A stretch of DNA of 64,000 nt from Tanypteryx hageni (lineage: Eukaryota; Arthropoda; Insecta; Odonata; Petaluridae): the NCBI GenBank assembly GCA_028673005.1, contig CM054116.1:78380572-78444571 (forward strand). The letters run 5' to 3'. The notes below the pieces were generated by a model. The model saw only the letters and a list, made by a program, of their open reading frames with translations. It was not told the origin of the DNA and did no database searches. Every line of letters starts with the position of its first letter. Position 1 is the stretch's first letter. This document shows, in pieces, positions 34,199-46,169 of the stretch. A program made the translations under genes and the position numbers.

Positions 34199-34351
34199 AT
34201 AGGTGGGAAAACTCCTTAAGCCATAAAAGTTTATAACAACCCGGACTTTCAGTCACTGCCTTGTGAAGTACGCCCTTGAAGATGCCCACTTAGTGGGCGA
34301 AATGCATCGGGTTGTTATAAACTTTCATGGCTTAAGGAGTTTCCCACCTAT
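34199..34351. mobile_element. Foldback MITE with 43-bp arms and a central conserved hairpin
   Basis: Arms 34199-34242 and 34309-34351 are inverted copies with about two differences. The centre includes GAAGA, then GCCCAC-TTA-GTGGGC as a hairpin, then GAAATGCATCGGG (34275-34310), which is shared with 14062-14100 on the other strand. No coding capacity. Confidence 0.75.
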
Positions 34352-34484
34352 ATAGATTCTTTTTTATCGTCGACTTTTGCCTTCGGTTCGAAATCGCTCA
34401 AGTTATACGTTTAAATCACATTCATTGAAAACTTTTTAGCTTTATAACGATATGTTGCCTTGCTGATATGTATATATGTATAAC

Positions 34485-35350
34485 TATTGTCATTGTTTAA
34501 TAGAAGTCTCTTTATTTTAATGTGGATTTGTATTGATACTATCATCCCTACGTTTTTTGAAGAGATATTTTCGCTAATAATTGTGTTTTTATTTATCTTA
34601 AAAACTTTTTTTCTTGATTCATTTAAGATTATTCTGTTTTCTCTATGAGTTTCATTAATAATTGCACCTGGAAAATCAAGGTACATGTAAGCTTTTGATG
34701 AATTTCATTATTATTATTAAATTCTTATTGCTCCTCTTATAATATTGCCTTATACATGTATTTTATTATTATTACATTATAATCACATTCGTATTGCTCT
34801 ACTATTAATAATCATTAATGCGATCTTCCCGGAATAGTTCACATTGAAAATTCATTTGAAAACTACTTTAGATGATTATATTTGTTTATGTAGTTTGTGC
34901 CATGAACATAATTTTATTATTTGGAACTGTTCACTTGGCTTAGTTTTTATTTTGGATGAAATATTTTCTAATTATAGACCTTTAAGACCAGTTGATCTTG
35001 TATTATTCAAAAAGCCCTCACATTTAAGTATCATATTACTTTTTTCAATATTTAAGATAGGTAATGCTGTTGTAAAGGGTGTTAATTTGAACAAATTTAA
35101 ATAAAACATTTTAAAGTGTTGTGTTGTAGCTTAGCAATTCTTCAGCTAACTATACTGTGTTTTATATGGATGGTTGATGTTATGTTAGGAAAAGAACAAT
35201 TTATTATTATTGTCATTTAAGTTAGGTGACTAAAATATTAAATATTCAAGTTTCACTCCTACTAGTATCTAAAGCTGAATTATTCTGAACTAGCAGTGTA
35301 TTTTCGTTGATTTTAAGCACTATGAATGGATAAGTCAGTATTTTCATTAA
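34485..35350. repeat. Interspersed repeat R3, longer copy
   Basis: Both ends of this stretch recur at 61139-61455 in the same orientation. The left part has AATAGAAGTCTCTTTATTTT and GTGGATTTGTATTGATAC. The right part has TTTCACTCCTACTA, CGTTGATTTTAAGCA and ATGAATGGATAAGTCAG. The copy at 61139 lacks the middle. No certain coding relic was read in it. Confidence 0.6.
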
Positions 35351-38235
35351 TGAAACAAAATATACTATCAAACTTCTTACTATTTATATACTAAACATTC
35401 TTACAGTTCTCTACTTCTGTCTGTCATTCTCACAACTGTAAAAAGATTAAAGGTTAAATAGAGAGACCCCCACATCACTCAACAGCTGGTATGAAAGCAG
35501 AAAGGTTATCATAAATAACTAGTGGCCAGACGAGTTTTATGTTAGCCGTACCTGTGGATCGCTGATGTAGAACATCTATGCAAAAAAACTTTTTCAATAG
35601 TATATCAGTTAAAAATTACTTTCAGATCATAAGAAAAACTTCCATTCCTATTAATAAACATTAATTTTTCATTGCATCGCTCATCAAAATTTGTGAGATA
35701 AATAAAATTCATTTATTGGATATTACTTCATATTCTTAGTTTGGTTTTGAATCAATATCTTCCTCAAAAAGAAAAAATGTGTAACAATAAATTAAAAGTA
35801 CGGCTATGGATTGCATCAAAATGTTTACAGGACATGTTGGGGAAAACTGCATTTTTCAGAGAGAAAGCTACATACCGACCGCAAGTGGAGCAGCTTAAAA
35901 CGACCGCGAGAAAATGTGAATCACATCTGAAGGTTCGTCCCTCATGATCCCGAAGGACTATCGCATCTCGTGTTCTAGAAATTGTAAGGGAAAGAGAATG
36001 GAGTCAGATAGAGATAGAGAGAGATCAAAAGGTCCTTTCGCAAACAGCAAAACCGACGTCAAATCGCGTTCCTCCCTGAATGGAATCGCGGACGTTACCA
36101 AACGCGGACGTCCAATCACCGTTGAGCTTACTCGATCTTTCATTGTCGTACGCTTCGCTGCGCATCGCGCTCGGCGATGTAGAACCAGGAAAGGGATGCT
36201 CAGGGTTCAAACGCGGGAAAAAATGCCGCTTTTTTTCAGAACCATCCCCTTTGATTGATACTGTCGAGCGTCGAAGTCTCGCCGGGAGAAAGAAGGAAAT
36301 AATATGCTGGAGGGAAGTGATTTAGATAGTCTTTCTTCGCCGCGATGAGAGAGGAACGGGAGAAAGGGAAAGTCTATTTATCGGATATTCCGATTAAGCG
36401 GAGATGTAAATTGCACCGGAGAGGGGGAGGGGGGGTTGGGGTTGCGAAGAAAAGAATAGATGCTGAATACCCACGGAGAGGTCGGATTTATAAGGGCAAC
36501 GTACCGCAACTCACGGTCGAGAAGAATTCAGATGACGACTGGTATGCACATGGGTGAGTGGGTGGTGGAGATAGTATAGAGGGGCTTAAGTGAGGGCTTT
36601 GGAATTGTGAACATTACTTCCCTTTTGGAGAGGAGCTCGCGGGAGAACGGGTAGGACGATCGTTGCAAGAATTGAATATTCATTCTCGAGGGATCTCTTC
36701 CTTCTTTAAATACGTCCTTGTTTTATTGTCGTGTAAATTTTCTCACGCGCTATTTGGACGAATACGTAACGAAGTCGGTTTTAAAAGTCACGAGGAAGGA
36801 AAAGACACGAGAAATCATATTACGCATGTTAAGAAACTTGCCGAAATGGAATTAATTATTTTCGAAAAGAGATCGAATTTTTTCGAAAAAAAAATAATAA
36901 AATATATTCTTAATTCCGAGGATGAAATAAATTTAATAAATTATTTGTTAGATAAATTTTACATCTTTGTTCTTATTTAATATGTTGTAAATATATAAAA
37001 TATACTGCATGGTAAGTATTGGACGGAAATGAAATTACATCAACGATTTCACAATTCGTAAATGATTAAGGACTATAGAATCGGTGTTTATTTGCGATCA
37101 AAGAAACTCCAAAAAGGTTCGAAATTAATTAGGAAAGTATCCTTATATCATGTTCAACTTGGATCAATCACAGAATCAGGCAAAAAATTCATTTCGACTA
37201 ATATTTAATTAAAATAAAAATTGATTACTACTCATGGAAGATATTTTGTTACAATACTGTCAATTTTATAGAGCATGACAATTATGAATTCAGCCAAATT
37301 ATAAAAGTTTTTCGAAATTTGTCATTTTGTATTGTTCTCCCACATAAATTATACGCTCTCCCGTAATTTTTCTATAATATATAGGGCACAAAATGTTGCC
37401 CATTGTACACAAATATAAATTTAAGGCATAGTCAACCATTTATTAATATTATTTCTAGTCGATATTATTTATCTTCATGACATTCTAAAAATATTTTGTT
37501 ATTAACTGTTAACTTAGCGATAAATACTGAATCACGCAATGGATAGGCAATCGAATATTTACAAAAACTGTTTCATAAACCGTTCGTAATTTTTGCTTCG
37601 AATAATTTAGAAGTTTGGAATTCGTTTAGCGCATCTCAAAATGAAAGTCGTTAATTTGAAGAACCTTCGCGCTCGTTTTGTTGCCTTAGTCTCACGAGTC
37701 ATCCAATTACCCCTACCAGAAAACTTTCACCAAAATTCATCGTTTCCCATAGATATGGAGTTGGATGTTATACCCTCACGAACACAAGCGGCCGGGAAGT
37801 AGTAGCGTCTGACACTTCGCCAGATTATCTAAAACTGGGTCAAGTATAGAGAATGATAATGATTTCAGAAATGAAAAATAAAAATATTTGCATTTCGTGA
37901 CATTGGAACAAATTGAATTACTCAGATTAATCATTCGTTCCCTTTTCAAGAGATCGGTAATTTTTAGAGCAACAAAAAATTGATAACACCTTCGTTTTAT
38001 TTTGTATTCTATCTAGATCGACATTGTTTGATATCGTTCTTTGTGCAATTTAGTAGTGATGATAACGAAATACAAAACTCCAGGAATATTTATTATTTTG
38101 ATATTTAACATATCGTTGAACAGTATCATCAAAACATCCTGTTTTAAAGTATAATTTTCCCGGGTAAAATCGATAACAAGCTATCTGCCCTTCATTTAGA
38201 TGCATGTCTTTATTTCTTCAACCTTTTGTCGTTTT
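35351..38235. other. Non-genic stretch with a GC-richer block and a candidate minus-strand core promoter
   Basis: About 35870-36830 is CpG-richer than its flanks and looks single-copy. On the minus strand TATAAAT begins at 36492 and a TCAGCA initiator-like site has its A at 36464, 28 bases downstream. This is a plausible core promoter pointing towards the first exon of the chitin-binding gene at 33302. The leader splice is not proven. 36840-38235 is AT-rich with nothing recognised. Confidence 0.3.
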
Positions 38236-38590
38236 TTACTTTCTCCATACGCAGTACAGGGGAAAGTATTGTTTTCATGAAAAAAATCTATTTCAAGATT
38301 TCAACGGAAATACACGTTTTGAGGTCACCTGAACACGTTTTGACCATTTTCTCGATGATGTCTGTGTGTGTGTATTTGACACTATTTTTTGGGTGCTCTA
38401 ACTCAAAAACTATTAATCAGATCAATGCGTTACAAGAATTGATTAGTTTTTGGTTAAATTCCGTCAACCGAAAGTGGGTGTTTACTCTTGTCACTTATCC
38501 GTTATTTTAAGATATTTGCTTTAATATTTGATATATGTAAAAATGTACTTGAATAAAAGTTGTAGCAAATTTAATCTTCTACAATCTTTG
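38236..38590 (-). repeat. Interspersed repeat R1, copy 3, longest
   Basis: It is the reverse complement of the family seen at 1-185. It starts at the TACTTTCTCC hairpin end and extends past the point where the window cuts copy 1, through TTTTTGAGTTAGAGCACCC. Confidence 0.7.
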
Positions 38591-38869
38591 TTTGTTAATT
38601 TTTTATGAGTTTTTACATTTATATTTTTATCCTGCAAGCCCCCAATAGCGTACGTAATAAGGGGTATCACGGCATCATACCCATGCTCTCATTAAAATCT
38701 CCATTATCATGTCTTATCATAACCAGAAAAAAGGACCCGCGGAACCGCTCTATCTCTCTCTTTCTCTCTCTAGCAATTATTTCGGCATATTTTCCTGCAC
38801 AGTGAGGTGTATCCTTACGCTCATTAGCACCAGTAGGTAAAACTATGGCAAGCACCTCCTCAAGTTAGG

Positions 38870-39065
38870 GTAGACGAAAATATTCGAAGCTTCTACTTTT
38901 CCTCCATGGTCCCTTCATGGTCTCCCAACTTAAGTCCCTCAAAAGGTCTTTATAACCTAGAATCATTTCTGTAATCGTCTTTGACAGAACCTCTGCACCG
39001 ACCATATCGAGAACCATATATAAGCCTTCCTCGAAGTGGCCCCAGATCACGCAGCAGTATTCAAC
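38870..39065 (-). pseudogene. LINE reverse transcriptase C-terminal fossil, separate family
   Basis: The minus strand reads EYCCVIWGHFEEG, then after a gap TITEMILGYKDL and SFEYFR. This order matches the region after the reverse transcriptase thumb in CR1-like LINEs (LEYxxxVWxP, then QRRxTKMIPGLKDL, then LEYRR). Spacing is roughly right, but the internal sequence is degenerate. Confidence 0.5.
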
Positions 39066-39119
39066 GGTTAAACCAATAAACTATTTCCTTCATACTCTAT
39101 GGACACCTCTAAAGGATTC

Positions 39120-40169
39120 TGCAGGATGCCATTATATAATTATTTATTTATTTATTGTCTGATGAGTGTAATTTCATGCCATTCGCAAATGTTTTTGTTC
39201 TTCGTAATATCTGTAATTGAATAAAGCCCTAAGGGGAGCTAAGTAGTGAAGAGTAACAACTTCACTAAAAAAGTACCAAATAATAGAGCAAATATATTTC
39301 TATTGTATATATTAATTAGTCTGAGAAAAAGAAGCATCTAAAAACCCTCAATCATAAATTAATTTCATAGAATAACTGCAAAAGTTTTGTTCGTTGAAAG
39401 TGGTTACCTTTTTCCCTTACCACCGAAGAATTCTAATTGTTGATGTTGTCAATGAATGGTTGTTGAATTATTTTTAAGTAACGAGTACAGATTGGTGTTG
39501 AATTATTTTTTGATTAATTTGTGTTATAAAGATGAACTTGTTATTTATTAAAATTTTTCCTTTGGAACTGGGCATAATCCTTATATTTTTCGACGCTAAG
39601 TATTAGGCCACGGCCAAAATTGTTCGAAACCTTTTTCATTCATTAACAAAAGTCATTTGCCGCTATTACCTAAGCCGTTTAGATTTACCATAAATATAAC
39701 ACGATCTGAACAAAGCTCAGCCACATCACTTTTTCAACCTATATACAATATAGGCTTAACTATATTAATCCAGGTGGTTGATTATCCAGAAATACACACA
39801 CACACACACACATACAAAATAGGCATAAACCCCACCGATATCCGCTATCATCTCATTATTACCGCTGTCAAACCGTCTTCATTCGCAATCAATCGCAATT
39901 CTACAGAGAGGCGATATTGACATAAATTTTCCGCGCAACTCTTGAAAGTAACCGAATGATTCTTTTTTTTTCAGATATCCCTCTTCACCTATCATCCGAT
40001 AAAATTTCATCATTCGCATCTGCACAATCCAAGTTTAATGGTCCATTCCGACACGGAGAAAGGCACTATCGCTTTGTCGAAAAACTCTCAATAGCGTCTC
40101 GTGAACACAAGGCCGAGTGAAGGTCAAAAGGAAAACGTCATCTTATTCATCTTCTTTTAAATGATGCTC

Positions 40170-40226
<57 letters not shown>

Positions 40227-41060
40227 TGTATGTATGTACATGTGTGTGTGTGTATAAGTGAGTTTTTCCCATTCACATTAGAATAACGAGGGTCGCTTTA
40301 CAGGCGGCAACTTTCTCAAACTTTCGCTGTGCTTCTGATAAAATTACCCACATGTAGTCAATCCTCTTCCAAGAAGCATTGAGACTAGTGGCTCTGAGCG
40401 CTAGAATTCCGCGTGCGAATTTGAATACATGAATAAAGAATAAAGATGAATTTAAGTTGCTAATTACGTTCTCGTGAGGCGACTCGACCTTTTCTAATGG
40501 GCTGTGACCGATTAGATCTCTTTGGGGCAGTTGTAAAGGGGAATGGAAAAGTCAAGGACATTCATTGAGTCCTAGGGAAAGATTCCCATATTCTTTCAAA
40601 CGTTATCGCGGTGAAGGGTACATTTTCGTAAGATTTCCTCCGAGGCTGGAAACTACCCTTCTTTCTCCATTAACGATGACCCTGGCAAAATTTTATAGTT
40701 TTGTCAGATGGGTTTCGCAAGGTGCCATCCAAAAAGTCTTTCACCTAGGCTAGGAAATAACTCTTTGAGACTACCACTAACGTTCGAAACTTGATAATTT
40801 TGACTTTAACTGGGTGGACTTTGGTAATTTTCTTCTCCCCAAATTTCATGTAGATCTAAATTTATGTACTTCATTCAAAATAACAGATAAGTGGGTGAGG
40901 GTGTAAATTCACCTTATTTTTGCAGAGGTTTTTGCGCGTATTTCGATCTCCGATTTTCATAAAGACAAGTAGTTCTGGAAAGAACTAATCTGCCTACTTT
41001 CCTTTCAATACAATTTAATATATAACAAGTAGGAGTGTACACAGGTTTCCCGTAGTAGTA
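39120..41060. other. Non-genic stretch
   Basis: Apart from the microsatellite at 40172-40253 and a short CA repeat near 39795, no gene or bounded repeat was recognised. Confidence 0.45.
40172..40253. repeat. (TA)n microsatellite followed by ATG(T)/(TG)n
   Basis: An uninterrupted TA run covers 40172-40223, followed by GCATGTATGTATG and a short TG run. It is simple-sequence DNA and likely length-variable. Confidence 0.9.
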
Positions 41061-41065
41061 GTAAA

Positions 41066-41536
41066 AGAATTGTTATTTATCCTTGGTTCGACCGCAGGTC
41101 GAATATGCTTCAGCTGTGTGGGATCCCTACGAAAAGGGACTCACTAACGGGATAGAAAAGGTTCAGCGCAGGGCAGCTAGATTTGTAAAGAGAAATTGCG
41201 ATAGAAAATAAAGCGTAACATCATAAATAGAAAATCTGAAATTGATATCGTTAGGGGAACGTAGGCTGCAGGCTAGATTTAAACTACTGGTAAAATTGAT
41301 GTCGGAGGGACTAGCAAATGAGGTAGTAGGACTTACGTATCTCTGAAGGCAGGACAGTGAAGACAAGATTCGCGAGATCGACTGTAGAACGGAGCGATAT
41401 AGAGGATCGTTTTTCCCGAGGACGATAAGAGATCATAATAGGAAAAGATAACGTACAAAAACTAGGGACCTTTGGTGCACTGCACCCCCTGCGATCCACC
41501 AAAAAAGTGACTTGTAGGGTATCATGTAGATGTAAT
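41066..41536 (+). mobile_element. CR1/L2-like LINE, 3' fragment
   Basis: The frame-broken reverse transcriptase C-terminus (VRPQVEYASAVWDPYEKG, then KVQRRAARFVKRN) is followed by the family's 3' tail (TTTGGTGCACTGCACCCCCTG, AAGTGACTTGTAGGGTATCA, ATGTAGATGTA). It is 5'-truncated and has internal stops. Confidence 0.85.
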
Positions 41537-41589
41537 ACAGAAGTGCTTTTCGTCAAATAGTATTGTATTTGCTTTGAAATCTTAAATTA

Positions 41590-42440
41590 TTTTCCTTATA
41601 TTGTAGTAGCCCTGCTTTTCTGATCCGTTCTAAACATATCCCGTTTTCCCATTCTATACTCGCCCTACAAACGAAATTTCTTTGAAATCCGTTCAGCCAA
41701 CACCTTCCGAATTCATAATTACAGAAAAATACTAACCTTGATATTGTGGTAGCCCTGTTTAGTCGACCCAGTTGAAATATGATATTTTAGTTATTTATTT
41801 ATATGAAAATTAAATATACTATATTTGGTTAAAATCCATTGGATCAGTTCTCTAGAAATACGTTTAAAAATATTATTTAACATTTTATTGTGGTAGCCCT
41901 GCTCTTTATCTCCGCTTTAAGCATCTTGATTTAATTATGGTACATATGTTGTATAAATCTTATATACAAAATTTAATTGAAATTCGTACAGACAATTCCT
42001 TCCAAATCCTTAATTACTGAAAAAGTTTAATTTGTAATTGTGACACCCCTGTTTGGCTGATTCGGTTTAAATATGCTAATATGGTTTTGTATATATGTGT
42101 GTCCTATAAATATTAATGTGGACAGTTCAACACAAATACGTGTAAAAAGAATTTTTTTATTCCTTGTATTGTGGCAGCCCTGCTTTCTATATCTATATTA
42201 AACATCTTGATATTGTTATTTTATCTTGTACGGCTTCTTCATGCAATACTTTTTTTAAAATCGTTTTCAGCCAATTCCTTCCAAATTCATAATTACTGAA
42301 AAGTTTAACTTTGAAATTGTGGCTCCACTACTCAGTCGATCCCGTCCAAATATGTCATTTTGGTCATTAATATGGTATGTGCATATTCTATGTACCAAAT
42401 TTAGTTGATATCGGTTCATTCATGAAGAAGATGTTAGGGA
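41590..42440. repeat. Diverged tandem array, six units of 131-150 bp
   Basis: A key motif, TTGTGGTAGCCCTG or variants, recurs at 41601, 41744, 41888, 42038, 42169 and 42317 (steps of 143, 144, 150, 131 and 148). Each unit continues with a YCCGNTNNAA-like block, a low-complexity AT part and TTCCTTCCAAATTCATAATTACTGAAAA. Units differ considerably, so the array is old. No coding frame runs through it. Confidence 0.75.
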
Positions 42441-42640
42441 CACACACACACACTGACACCCCAGGCGATCTCATAAGACTACTTTCCATTTTTTTGGAAA
42501 GCAGGCTAAAAACTGTCGCACTGTCATACAATATATCTCACGTATTTTATTTTAGATAAGTTGGTGCTTAAATGCCTCATAATAATTCCTCGGATAGCTC
42601 CTCCTCTTGAAGCTTTGGTCAAACGTTGAATCGACGTTTC

Positions 42641-42857
42641 CAGTGACGTATTCAGGAGGAGCGGTCTCCCCTACTCCTCCTTTCTCCCCCTATATGTCCT
42701 ATTGTCCCCCACTGTTTGCATTCTTAAGCCCGTTACCCGCCAAATTCCTTTATCCTGCGTAGCAGATTAGCTCCAATGGGCAAGGGAAAGAAGGACTCAG
42801 AGTGGGGCAGGGATTTCCAGAATAAATGGACCGTTAGCAGTGGCGGGTTCAAGACAA
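42641..42857. mobile_element. Decayed hAT-type MITE, same family as 7844-8114
   Basis: The left end CAGTGACGTATTCAGGAGGA and internal landmarks (GCATTCTTAA, GGGCAAGGGAAAGAAGGA, CAGGGATTTCCAGAA) follow the order in the intact copy. The right end is degraded or missing. Confidence 0.55.
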
Positions 42858-43160
42858 ATCCTTCCCATCAAAATGTACGGTAGACGAAAAAAATAGAGGT
42901 GAACGAACAGGATACAGTAACTTTATTACAATAATAATAAATATAATGAGATAACTCGAGTAAATTAATGTTACCCAACAGCTTGAATTGGCATGGTTCC
43001 CATCCTATACGATAAATTAAAAAAAAACTCCGAATCCCCTCACCAATCAAGGACTGACAATGAGATGGCTCAATGATACATTGCAGTGACTGAGAAGGAA
43101 AAAAATAATTCGAAATTATTTTTGAAAGCGGCTTCAAAAGGGTAGATGTAGATGTATAGC

Positions 43161-44864
43161 GATTGACTTGAAACCCAGAAGGTACATGAGTAATAGAAAA
43201 GAAGTTTTATTGCAATCAACTAATTTAAGTGCTTTGTCGAGCACTTAATTAAGAATCTAACACGATACAGTGGCAAAAATAACTACATTATACTCTTTTC
43301 ATTAGAAACTGGACTGCCACAATTCATCAGAAATTTACACACCTATAATGTCACTGGTGAAAATATTTGTTAAGGTCACGTTGCGAAAGTTATTAAACGA
43401 AAATTAAGTTTATATAATTTAAAGGATATTGGTCGGGCATTTAAACAACACTGTTACGAAAACCTCAATATATGTAATGTAACTAGTCCCATTTCCTGAT
43501 GCCATCAAGAATTCTAAGAGAACGTTTCATCAATAAATAGATATGATTTATTTTAATAGCTGTCTGCATACAATATAAAAAAATAGATAAAAAACCCTAA
43601 GCTTAACCGCAAAACTGATGAACAGATGCAATATGGTAGTGTTTAATCAATTTATAATCACGAGATCGATTTAAAAAAATGTATCTAGAGTAATGAGTCA
43701 ATTTGAGAGGCAAGTCAATGCTAAGACATAAAAAAATCGAAGAGGAATGAGATTAGACCAACTAGGTGAGAAATAATTACAAGAAAGACTAGGAGCAGGC
43801 TAATAAATTTAGTCATTGAGTAATCAATGACAAGATTTCCCATTAATTAGAACTCTATTTAGAGAGATACAAAAATAATACATAGAAATGTGTAACTGCT
43901 CATTTAAACCTACCTCATTATAAAAACAACACATAGAAATAATTTGCAATAACGCAACTGAGTTTGTTAATGTCATGACAAGCATTAATATCCCTCATTT
44001 ATTTTAGACAGCCGTAACGCCTTTGTTTATATACGCCAAATCCCGTAAAAGAAATAATTCTCGAAAAGGCCGTAAATTTCCCCTCGCAGCGTTAGAATTA
44101 GCCTCTCTTCGCCGACGCAGATTAATTAGCTAGTTTCCCCACTCACGAAGATAGTGTCACAAAAAACACATAAAAGGAAAATTCAGACAAGTTTTACATT
44201 CCCCCGAAGCAAGTTTTACCGTAGTTCTGTTTCACTTTTCTCTCCGAAGGAGAGCGGCAGAAGACAATCGAGATGCTTCACTAAGGAGCGAAGGAAACAA
44301 TGACAGTCACGTGTCTAGACAGCCGCCGAAAAAAGGTTCATTTTTTTACACACGCTCCACTTTCCTCCCCCTCTACCCTCACACTCACTTTCCTTCCCGC
44401 CCCTCGCCTCTTCTCCGGCCGCCACCTTAAAAAATAAAAAACAGCTCCTCCCATTAAAGCGGAACTAATCATCGACGCGGAGAGACACGGCCGACAATTG
44501 CGCAATCACACATTAATCGGACTCTCTACTCTCGACATCCAGCCGCTCCTGACATCGCATCGTAACCTCTCTCCTTTTTTCCCTTCCGTCTCCTCCCATC
44601 CTCGACTCCTCCCACATACTAACTCATCTGCATTGAAACGCTTTTTTCGAGACTGCGAAACGCTGGCCGGACGTTGTTACCTTTAAGGAAGGCAGTTTGG
44701 AAAGCCTTCGGGCGCGGGCGGGGAAGTTACTGTCTCGGATTTTCAAAATCTTCGGTGAAAACACTGTCGAAATACGTCACTTGCCTTTTTTCATGCTCGA
44801 GGAAGTGTAGAATAAGTATTGCAAAAGGAGCGAAAAATGGTAGGGAAGGTCGTCTCTCAGATAA
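43161..44864. other. Non-genic stretch; distal half CpG-richer
   Basis: 43161-44000 is AT-rich with nothing recognised. About 44020-44860 is CpG-richer with pyrimidine-rich runs. Open frames in it have no family resemblance and no supported exon boundaries. Confidence 0.35.
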
Positions 44865-45028
44865 AATACGTGAGATCGATTTTAGCACGGGGCGTTATCG
44901 AGGCTCGTTCTTTCCGAGGACAATACGAGATCACAATAAAAATTTTCAACCTGCGAGAGACAATCTTTAGGTAGGTTTTGGTGCATGCACCCTCTACCAC
45001 CCACCAAGTAGGTGAATTGCAGGGTAAA
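44865..45028 (+). mobile_element. CR1/L2-like LINE subfamily B, 3' end
   Basis: KIREIDF-type coding remnant, then the tail TTTTGGTGCATGCACCC, CACCCACCAAGTAGGTGAATTGCAGGGTAA. The tail variant (GTGAATTGC) matches the copies at 46649-46985 and 48367-48700 rather than the GTGACTTGC variant. It abuts another LINE copy with no spacer, creating a chimeric open frame. Confidence 0.75.
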
Positions 45029-46075
45029 ATAACAAAATTAGAAACCATAGGCGTTAATTCCAAAATTTTTAGTTGGATCCGTGAATTTTTAAATCATAGG
45101 AAGCAGAAGCTTGTTATAGATGGGAAATCCTCGAACTTAGTGGAGGTTGTCTCTGGCGTTCCACAGGGTAGTGTAATTGGTCCGTTATTATTTCTAATTT
45201 ATAAAAACGATATCAGCTCAGTATACAGAAGTAAAATTAGACTTTTCGCGGACGACACCGTCATTTATAGAGAAATAAGCAATCCGGAAGACCACCAGTA
45301 TCTCCAAAATGATCTAGAAGCTATTTCTGGATGGTGTAAGAAAGGGCAGTTAGAGATCAATCAAAAGAAAAGCTGCGTCATCAATTTCTGGAGAACCAAG
45401 AGTATCTCGTTGGATGCTAGTTATTCGTTGGACAGTATAGAGATTCCAGTTTCAGACTCGATTAAATGTCTTGGAGTCACGATCCATCGTGATCTCTCGT
45501 GGAACACCCACATTCGCTGATTGATAGGTGCCGCTAACAAAAAGCTCGCCTTTATAAGGAGAATAGTTCGATATAGCTCCGAAAAAGTGAAAGAATTATG
45601 TTATTTGTCCTTGGTTCAACCACCGATCGAATATGCGTCTGCTGGGATCCCTACGAAAGGGACTCAATAACGAGATAGAAAAGGTTCAGCGCAGGGCAGC
45701 CAGATTTGTAAAGAGAAATTACGATAGTAAACAAAGCGTAACATCATTAATAGAAAATCTGAAATGGACATCGTTAGAGGAACGTAGGCTGCAGGCTAGA
45801 TTTAAAGTACTGGAAAATTTTATGTCGGAGGGACTAGCGAATGAGGTAGTAGGACTTATCAGAAGCCCGACGTATCTCGGAAGGCAGGACAGTGAGGATA
45901 AGATTCGCGAGATCGACTGTAGAACGAAGCGATATAGAAGATCGTTTTTCCATGGGACGATAAGAGAACATAATAGGAAAAAATAACATAGGAAAACTAG
46001 GTACCTTTGGTGCACTGCACCCCTACCATCCGCCAAATAGTTGCTTTGCAGGGTATCATGTAAATGTATAGTCCG
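45029..46075 (+). mobile_element. CR1/L2-like LINE, reverse transcriptase fragment with 3' tail
   Basis: The open part reads SGVPQGSVIGPLLFLIYKND (domain 4), RLFADDTVIY (catalytic FADD, domain 5), KKGQLEINQKKS and KCLGVTIHRDLSWNTHI. A TGA then interrupts the frame at about 45518, and a small deletion near 45640 shifts it (CTGCTGGGATCC). The rest reads KVQRRAARFVKRNYDSKQ and KIREIDCRTKRY before the 3' tail. The 5' part is missing. The same lesions occur in the copy at 54960. Confidence 0.9.
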
Positions 46076-46169
46076 CGAAATGTAAATAAACCAACGCGAC
46101 AACATTTAAACTACACAGAGCCCATTAATATAAGATAATAGTTTTCATTTTCTGTGAAATTAAAGCAAC

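Noticed and set aside
40172..40223. TA-rich run as a replication or attachment site
   Set aside because: It is a plain dinucleotide microsatellite; another occurs at about 58758-58793.
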